A stretch of DNA of 64,000 bases from Clostridiales bacterium UBA1234 (GTDB taxonomy: Bacteria; Bacillota; Clostridia; TANB77; UBA1234): positions 27,082 through 91,081 of the forward strand of contig DBWQ01000014.1 of the NCBI GenBank assembly GCA_002308995.1, given 5' to 3'. Under the pieces are notes generated by a model that saw nothing but the letters and a program-made list of their open reading frames with translations, was not told the origin of the DNA and did not search any database. The position numbers and the translations under genes are program-made. The stretch's first letter is position 1, and the number at the start of each line of letters is the position of its first letter. This document shows positions 63,560 to 64,000 of the stretch, piece by piece.

Positions 63560-63842
63560 AAAGAAGAGGAAAAGTAACTTTACAGTTTATACCAGTGAGC
63601 TACGTATAGTGTGAAGTAGTTATAAAGGTTTAGTGAAAGAACACCTCTGAGCAAACTACCGAAAGGCAATCGTGCTTAGTAGACTAGTTCGGAAGCAATC
63701 CGTCATCATATTGCTATGCTTGTTGGAGCAGAATAAAAAGTGATTATTAAAGAAAAAGATTCAGTGTCTTTAATAATAAATAAGGTGGCACCGCGGATAC
63801 CTGTATTCGTCCTTATTGTAGGATGATACAGGTATTTTTGTA
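63560..63842 (+). promoter_or_regulatory. T-box riboswitch at the window edge, probable AAC (Asn) specifier
   Basis: AGAAGAGGAAAAGTAA (stem I), GAAAG-AAC-ACCTCTGAGC with the AAC triplet at 63640-63642, T-box sequence AGGTGGCACCGCGG at 63783-63796 and a terminator stem ATACCTGTAT / ATACAGGTAT with TTTTTG at 63797-63840. The next triplet, ACC, is the main alternative specifier. The regulated gene lies beyond the window. Confidence 0.85.
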
Positions 63843-63927
63843 TTTGAAAGGAGGAAACCCTTATGTTATGAAAGATAATCAATTAGAGTAAAGTAAAATT
63901 CAAGATATAAAGTGAGGTGGTTTAACA

Positions 63928-63975
63928 ATGGGAAGTGAAAATGATAATAATCATGACAATACTAATAAAACATAA
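63928..63975 (+). CDS. Possible Asn-rich leader peptide
   Basis: A 15-codon ORF behind a good GAGGTGG site, MGSENDNNHDNTNKT, five of 15 residues Asn. It follows a T-box with a probable Asn specifier. It may be an attenuator peptide, or the start of a gene disturbed by another frame change; no CGG occurs in it. The 25 bases after it up to the window end show no gene. Confidence 0.35.
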   Translation: MGSENDNNHDNTNKT

Positions 63976-64000
63976 AATAGATTTATTCATTTTGGTTTAA

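Noticed and set aside
1..64000. CRISPR arrays, tRNA or rRNA genes, insertion sequences with transposase
   Set aside because: None was seen: no spaced direct repeats, no tRNA-like cloverleaf or CCA-type ends noticed, and no transposase ORF.

Overview
The window comes from an AT-rich, endospore-forming member of the Clostridia, most likely Lachnospiraceae-like. It carries spoIIAA-spoIIAB-sigF, yabP-yabQ-divIC, ylbJ, CotF-type coat genes and a GerQ-like gene, T-box leaders, an archaeal-type ProRS and an archaeal-type AspRS, Rho, and a pta-ackA pair. No tRNA, rRNA or CRISPR array was seen.

Layout. 0-2.6 kb: sporulation sigma operon and yabP-yabQ-divIC. 2.8-6.2 kb: rho, a metalloprotease, YibE/F. 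6.2-6.9 kb: two accessory genes on the minus strand. 7-11 kb: an unknown split gene and uvrC. 11-14.9 kb: ylbJ, an rRNA-methyltransferase-like gene and two pseudouridine synthases. 15-25 kb: ppa, TPR protein, uppP, folD, dprA, class A PBP, pfkA, murD, rpmF. 25.4-28.3 kb: radical SAM DUF512 gene, then three single-gene accessory units. 28.4-32 kb: T-box-controlled pheST. 32.2-40.2 kb: a surface polysaccharide or glycan cluster. 40-46 kb: flippase-like gene, coat genes, der-plsY-gpsA. 46-52.8 kb: cysS, three accessory minus-strand genes, proS, T-box aspS. 53-57 kb: paralogous PIN-like genes, then rnpB. 57.7-64 kb: a split pseudouridine synthase, a Ttd14-like NTPase, GerQ-like gene, pta-ackA, small genes, and a T-box with an Asn-type specifier at the edge.

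The most striking signal is a translation anomaly. Five otherwise normal AT-rich genes (sigF, yabP, an unknown 678-residue gene, a DegT-type aminotransferase and an RluA-type pseudouridine synthase) are each broken by one extra C. Every break sits at an in-frame CGG codon, and skipping the C restores the family sequence by reading GGN (Gly). In my by-eye scan of about 16,000 codons of AT-rich housekeeping-type genes, in-frame CGG occurs only at these five places. This suggests that CGG is unassigned or very poorly decoded in the host gene set and is passed by +1 frameshifting or four-base CGGN decoding.

A second class of genes, mostly solitary units with TTGACA-17-TATAAT promoters and their own terminators, uses CGG freely as an ordinary in-frame codon. 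It looks like acquired DNA with a different codon regime. Three intergenic regions hold long imperfect palindromes of about 190-280 bp; two of them share sequence and form a repeat family.
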